DNA from: JAGWRA01 sp035534615
GTDB lineage: Bacteria; Acidobacteriota; Vicinamibacteria; Vicinamibacterales; CAVVIG01
Length of the DNA: 64,000 nucleotides
Direction: 5' to 3'
NCBI GenBank assembly: GCA_035534615.1
Contig: DATLRO010000061.1
Location: forward strand, 186,001 to 250,000
The position numbers and the translations under genes were made by a program. Shown piece after piece: positions 60,340 to 64,000 of this stretch. A model generated the notes under the pieces. That model was not told the origin of the DNA. It saw nothing but the letters and a program-made list of their open reading frames with translations, and made no database searches. Position 1 is the stretch's first letter. The number at the start of each line of letters is the position of its first letter.

Positions 60340-62580
60340 GTGAGGTCTTTTCGTTCTCTCGTGCGTCCGGCGCTCGGCGCGGCGGCGTTGTCGTTCGGTC
60401 TGGCGGTGACCGCTCTGGGCGCGCCGCGCCCGGCCGTCGTGTCCGCGCCCCCTGCCCGCGAGGCCGCTGACGCGCCCCGCCGCCTCCGGGCCGTGCGGAC
60501 GCGCGGGCCGATCGTGCTCGACGGCATCCTGAGCGAGCCGGCCTGGCGGCGGGCGCCGGTCGCCCGGTCCTTCACGCAGAACAACCCGGATGAAGGGGCG
60601 CCGGCCACCCAGGAGACCGACGTTCGCGTGGTCTACGACGCGACCAGCCTCTACATCGGGGTCTTCGCCCACGACAGCAATCCGGCCGGCATCATCACCG
60701 ACAGCCTGCAGAAGGACTTCGACCCCACGAGCACGGATCTGTTCGAGGTGCTGCTCGACACGTTCGACGATCAGCGCAACGGCTATCTGTTCGCGGTCAA
60801 TCCCGGCGGCGGGAAATGGGACGCGCAGATGGCCGACGACGGCCGCTACGTGAACAGCAGCTGGGACGGCATCTGGAACGTCGCGACCCGGGTGACGAAG
60901 GAGGGCTGGTACGCGGAGATCCAGATTCCGTTCCGCACCCTGCGGTTCTCTCCGGCGACCAGGCAGGTGTGGGGCATCAACTTCCTGCGGCGGATCCGGC
61001 GCAAGAACGAGGACACGTACTGGGCGCCGGTTCCGCGCATCTACGACATCACCCGGGCGTCGCTCGAGGGGACGCTGTACGGCCTGCGGCGCGTCCGGCC
61101 CGGCAACGACGTCCGCGTGAAGCCCTACCTGCTGACGAGCGGAACGGAGACGGCCCCTTCGCCGGTCGCCGGCATCGTCCACGGCGGCTTCGACGCCAGC
61201 GTCGGCCTGGCGAGCGGCCTGACGGGAGAGTTCACGGTCAACACCGATTTCTCACAGGTCGAGGCCGATCAGCAGCAGATCAATCTGACACGGTTCAACC
61301 TGCTCTTTCCGGAGCAGCGGCAGTTCTTTCTCGACAACGCGGGGCTGTTCCAGTTCGGGCCGGCCTGGGGTCTGGGCAGCGGGTCGAACGCGCCAGCCGA
61401 CAGCGTGCTGTTCTTCAGCCGGCGGATCGGCCTGTCGGGCGAGAACAACGCCACGCCGGTGCCGATTCTCGCCGGCACGCGGCTCACCGGCCACGTGGGC
61501 CCGTACTCGATCGGCGCTTTGAACATCGAACAGCGGCAGCAGGGGGCGTCACCGGCCACGAATTTCACGGCCGTCCGCCTGCAGCGCGACGTGCTGGCCG
61601 ACTCCGACGTCGGCTTCCTCTTTCTGAACACGGCCGGGGGCGGCCGCGTCAACACCGTCGCCGGCGCCGACGCCAACTTTCTGTTTCACCAGAACCTGAA
61701 CGTCAGCGGCTACCTCGTCCGATCGTTCTCGTCGCAGGCCCTCCAGCCGGGCGCGGGGAAGGACTGGTTCGGCCAGGTCGGTTACTACTATCCGACCTCG
61801 GGGATCGACAGCACCACCACGTTCACGACGATCGGCAGCCGGTTCGACGACGAGCTGGGCTTCGTGCCGCTGGTGGGGATCAACGAGATCGAAGGGCGGA
61901 CCGGCTGGCACTTCAGGCCGGCGCTCACGTACGGGTGGCTGCGGGAGATCTTTCCGCACTGGCACTATACGTACATCACGCGGCCCGGTCTCGGCTTCTA
62001 CTCCCGGTACTTCGATTACCACGTACCGTTCACCTTCCAGAACAGCACGTCGCTCGAAGTGGGGATCAACACGAGCCGCGAGCGGCTGACGAGGCCGTTC
62101 CTCATCAACAGCCGGCGCCGCATCATCGTCCCGGCCGGCCTGTACAGCTACCCGAATTACTTCGCCAAGATCACGACCAACCCGGGCGCACCGCTGTCGG
62201 TCAACGCGCAGTACCTGACCGGTCCGCTCTACGGCGGCTACGAGCACAGCTACACGGGGGGCGGCACCGTGCGGACCGGTGCACGGTTCAATACCGGGCT
62301 GGAATGGACGCGGGACGTGATCGCGCTTCCCGGGGGAGCCTTCACGACTGATCTCATCACCACGAGCATCGACTACAACTTCTCCACCCGGGCGTTCCTG
62401 AACGCGCTGATTCAGTACAACACCGACACCGAGCAGTGGAGCGCCAACATCCGCTTCGATCTCATCTACCGTCCGCTCAGCAATCTGTACCTCGTCTACA
62501 ACGACCAGCGCGACGCCATCACGGGCCAGCTCATCGGCCGGCAGCTGGTGGCGAAACTGACCTATCTGATGGCGTTCTGA
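60340..62580 (+). CDS. DUF5916 outer-membrane protein with N-terminal CBM9-like domain
   Basis: 746 residues from GTG 60340; GTG 60310 is an alternative and would add ten residues before the signal peptide (LVRPALGAAALSFGLAVTALG). The CBM9-like domain runs from IVLDGILSEPAWRRAP to about residue 250 (DVRVVYDATSLYIGVFAHDS, WYAEIQIPFRTLRF). The DUF5916 beta-barrel region follows (FTVNTDFSQVEADQQQINLTRF, FPEQRQFFLDN) and ends in aromatic-rich strands and a final Phe, the outer-membrane signature. Such proteins are common in Acidobacteria and Bacteroidetes and are thought to bind glycans or peptides. A short heptamer repeat begins right after the stop. Confidence 0.9.
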   Translation: MRSFRSLVRPALGAAALSFGLAVTALGAPRPAVVSAPPAREAADAPRRLRAVRTRGPIVLDGILSEPAWRRAPVARSFTQNNPDEGAPATQETDVRVVYDATSLYIGVFAHDSNPAGIITDSLQKDFDPTSTDLFEVLLDTFDDQRNGYLFAVNPGGGKWDAQMADDGRYVNSSWDGIWNVATRVTKEGWYAEIQIPFRTLRFSPATRQVWGINFLRRIRRKNEDTYWAPVPRIYDITRASLEGTLYGLRRVRPGNDVRVKPYLLTSGTETAPSPVAGIVHGGFDASVGLASGLTGEFTVNTDFSQVEADQQQINLTRFNLLFPEQRQFFLDNAGLFQFGPAWGLGSGSNAPADSVLFFSRRIGLSGENNATPVPILAGTRLTGHVGPYSIGALNIEQRQQGASPATNFTAVRLQRDVLADSDVGFLFLNTAGGGRVNTVAGADANFLFHQNLNVSGYLVRSFSSQALQPGAGKDWFGQVGYYYPTSGIDSTTTFTTIGSRFDDELGFVPLVGINEIEGRTGWHFRPALTYGWLREIFPHWHYTYITRPGLGFYSRYFDYHVPFTFQNSTSLEVGINTSRERLTRPFLINSRRRIIVPAGLYSYPNYFAKITTNPGAPLSVNAQYLTGPLYGGYEHSYTGGGTVRTGARFNTGLEWTRDVIALPGGAFTTDLITTSIDYNFSTRAFLNALIQYNTDTEQWSANIRFDLIYRPLSNLYLVYNDQRDAITGQLIGRQLVAKLTYLMAF

Positions 62581-62600
62581 GAACTCGGGGCTCGGGGCTC
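62581..62600 (+). repeat. Short heptamer array (GGGGCTC x2)
   Basis: GAACTC, GGGGCTC, GGGGCTC, starting at the base after the DUF5916 stop. Same unit as the arrays at 25725 and 44051. Confidence 0.75.
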
Positions 62601-62613
62601 ATCGTCGAAGAGC

Positions 62614-62659
62614 GCGTTAGTGAGCCGGGGTCCGGAGCGGAGCCCCGGCCAGCTAACGC
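62614..62659. repeat. 46-bp inverted repeat between convergent genes
   Basis: Outer arms GCGTTAG (62614-62620) and CTAACGC (62653-62659) enclose inner arms GCCGGGG and CCCCGGC around TCCGGAGCGGAG. It can form a long interrupted hairpin on either strand and could end both converging transcripts. The CTA at 62653 is the minus-strand stop codon (TAG) of the methyltransferase. It looks like a dispersed REP/MITE-type element. Confidence 0.7.
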
Positions 62660-63693
62660 ACGCCCGTCACCACCCGCTCGAACGACGGCGGGAGCGGGCG
62701 CAGCCCGATGTCGCGGAAGCCGGCGTCGCCGAACATCCGCCGGTACTGCCCGAAGGTGTAGGCGTCGCCGCCCGGCGTCGCCGCCAGCATCGTCAGGCTG
62801 AAGCGGGCGGCCACCGGCGGCGTCAGGCGGTTCTCGTCCGGCACGAACTCCAGCGCCGCCACCCGTCCGCCATCCCGCAGCACCGTCCGGATCTTCGTCA
62901 GGAACGTCGTGCAGTCGGCCTCACTGAAGTGGTGCAGGAAGTTGGTGAGCAGCACGAGGTCGTAGCCGGAGCCCAGGTCGCCGGTGAGGGCGTTTCCGGG
63001 CCTCATGCGGTACCGGTCGCTGACGCCCGCCTTCGCCGCGTTCTCCCTCGCCACCTCCAGCACGGGCGCCCAGTCGGCCGCCACGATCTCCGCCTGCGGG
63101 TTCTGCCGCGCGACGGCGATGCCGAACAGCCCGTGTCCGGCCGCCACGTCCAGCACCTTCATCGGCCCGCCGTGCGCCACGTCGAGCAGTCCGGCGAGCA
63201 GCTGCGCCGGCATGGCCATCATCGGCGCCATCGACCGCGCGAACGTGACCCACATCGGGTGCTCGGGCGCCAGGCCGCCGACGTCCGGCTTGCCGTGGCG
63301 GATGATGTCGGCGAGACTCTCGTACGACTTCATCTGATCCGGTGCGAGCAGGAAATCCGCGGTGGTGCCGACGTAGGCCGGCGACGTCCGCGCGAGGAAC
63401 AGGGCGCTGTCCGGCGTCAGCGCGTACCGCCCATCCTCGGACTTGGTGAGGAACCCGAGCATCGCCATGCCGTCGCAGAGGATCCGCACCCCGCGGGCCG
63501 ATCCGCCGCACCGCGCCGCAGCGGCCTCGACCGTCGCCGCCCCTTCGGCGATGACGGTGAACAGGTCGAGATCGATGGCCGCCTTCAGCGCGTAACTGTG
63601 CTGAAACGCGTGCAGGCAGTCGAAGATCGCCGCGGGCGACGGCGGCGTCCCCTCCGCGGTCGGTGGTGGCGCCGCCGCCCCGGTCGTTTGCAT
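62653..63693 (-). CDS. O-methyltransferase family 2 (HIOMT/caffeate OMT-like)
   Basis: 346 residues from ATG 63693, 8 bp after GGAGGAG. An N-terminal winged-helix dimerisation domain (ALKAAIDLDLFTVIAEGAATVEAAAARCGGSARGVRILCDGMAMLGFL) precedes the Rossmann methyltransferase domain (MKVLDVAAGHGLFGIAVA, AEIVAADWAPVLEVARENA, YDLVLLTNFLHHF, VLRDGGRVAALEF). The order is that of small-molecule O-methyltransferases of polyketide, quinone or carotenoid type. A lone copy with no biosynthetic genes nearby, so substrate unknown. Its stop lies in the inverted repeat downstream. Confidence 0.92.
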   Translation of the reverse strand: MQTTGAAAPPPTAEGTPPSPAAIFDCLHAFQHSYALKAAIDLDLFTVIAEGAATVEAAAARCGGSARGVRILCDGMAMLGFLTKSEDGRYALTPDSALFLARTSPAYVGTTADFLLAPDQMKSYESLADIIRHGKPDVGGLAPEHPMWVTFARSMAPMMAMPAQLLAGLLDVAHGGPMKVLDVAAGHGLFGIAVARQNPQAEIVAADWAPVLEVARENAAKAGVSDRYRMRPGNALTGDLGSGYDLVLLTNFLHHFSEADCTTFLTKIRTVLRDGGRVAALEFVPDENRLTPPVAARFSLTMLAATPGGDAYTFGQYRRMFGDAGFRDIGLRPLPPSFERVVTGVR

Positions 63694-64000
63694 GTCTCTC
63701 CTCCTCCGTCTGAGTCAGATTCCGCGTGGCCGGCGGGCCGCCCGCGCGCATTGGTCGGTTCGGCAGTCTAGCCCGGCTCGCCCTCGGATGGCCAGGGAGA
63801 TTCCGGTGCAGGAACCGCGGAAGGGCCTGTCGCGCGTCCGCCCGTGGGACCACGCAATCCCGGAACCGGACAACGTGATCCGCTTCGGAACCCCGGCCCC
63901 CGCCTTCCGGCCCGCTTTCCGGCCGGCCCTGGCCGGTCCGGGGGCGGATGGCGTGGCACGAAACGTGATGGGAGTCCGGCGTCGCGAACGTTCGACGCTC
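63694..64000. other. Window end, no supported gene
   Basis: An ATG frame from 63789 (MAREIPVQEPRKGLSRV) stays open to the edge, but it is Pro/Arg-rich with no ribosome site and no recognisable family. I do not call it. The stretch also carries GC-rich palindromic tracts near 63900-63935. Confidence 0.5.

Noticed and set aside
63789..64000. Partial gene at the right edge
   Set aside because: Open frame only, Pro/Arg-rich, no ribosome site and no recognisable family.
1..64000. Prophage, transposon or tRNA-linked island
   Set aside because: No integrase, transposase, phage structural gene, tRNA or att-like duplication was seen; only small non-coding repeats.

Overview
This 64 kb window comes from a very GC-rich chromosome (about 70% by eye) with dense, mostly short-spaced genes on both strands, GTG and TTG starts, and almost no mobile genes. 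The gene mix fits a soil or sediment Acidobacteriota, possibly class Vicinamibacteria: type III glutamine synthetase, secreted S9, M3 and M20 peptidases, a CBM9/DUF5916 outer-membrane protein, many small methyltransferases, and intergenic GCCGGGCTTCAGCCCGGC palindromes. The lineage is an inference. I see no rRNA, tRNA, CRISPR array, phage or transposase.

Layout. 1-2.8 kb: a DUF349/HEAT-like protein (cut by the window edge), an exported peroxiredoxin whose catalytic residue is encoded by an in-frame UGA, a small membrane protein and a Nudix CoA pyrophosphatase. 3-14.3 kb: glutamine synthetase III, topoisomerase IV subunits ParC and ParE separated by a NYN-LOTUS nuclease-like protein, an S9 peptidase and a DoxX-like protein. 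14.4-21.3 kb: one giant gene joining a complete TamB-like protein to a complete BamA/TamA-like POTRA-barrel protein. 21.3-29.5 kb: a TPR lipoprotein-like protein, a two-gene polar amino acid ABC transporter with substrate-binding and permease domains fused, a single-domain asparaginase homologue, a hotdog thioesterase, and M20 and M3 peptidases. 29.8-33.5 kb: DUF488, DUF5946, a PAS histidine kinase, a beta-carbonic anhydrase and a methyltransferase. 33.7-40.2 kb: a co-directional catabolic-looking cluster (MFS importer, creatininase-like amidohydrolase, ketopantoate-reductase-like enzyme, SDR, M14 deacylase, M20 dipeptidase). 40.4-44 kb: small accessory genes (DinB/DUF1572, DUF1697, nitrilase, tiny membrane proteins, HELAH metalloprotease). 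44.2-64 kb: a secreted repeat-rich protein, an MFS transporter, methyltransferases, malic enzyme, GNATs, amidase, SIMPL protein, metallo-beta-lactamase-fold hydrolase, a CgeB-like glycosyltransferase, flavin reductase, bacterioferritin and a DUF5916 outer-membrane protein.

The strongest unusual signals are (1) a likely selenocysteine peroxiredoxin, with UGA exactly at the peroxidatic cysteine and a bacterial SECIS-like hairpin just downstream; (2) a natural TamB-BamA/TamA fusion that places both halves of the translocation and assembly module in one polypeptide; and (3) a family of 7-bp-period intergenic arrays that often begin directly after stop codons, together with REP-like palindromes, two of which supply the stop codon of the neighbouring gene.
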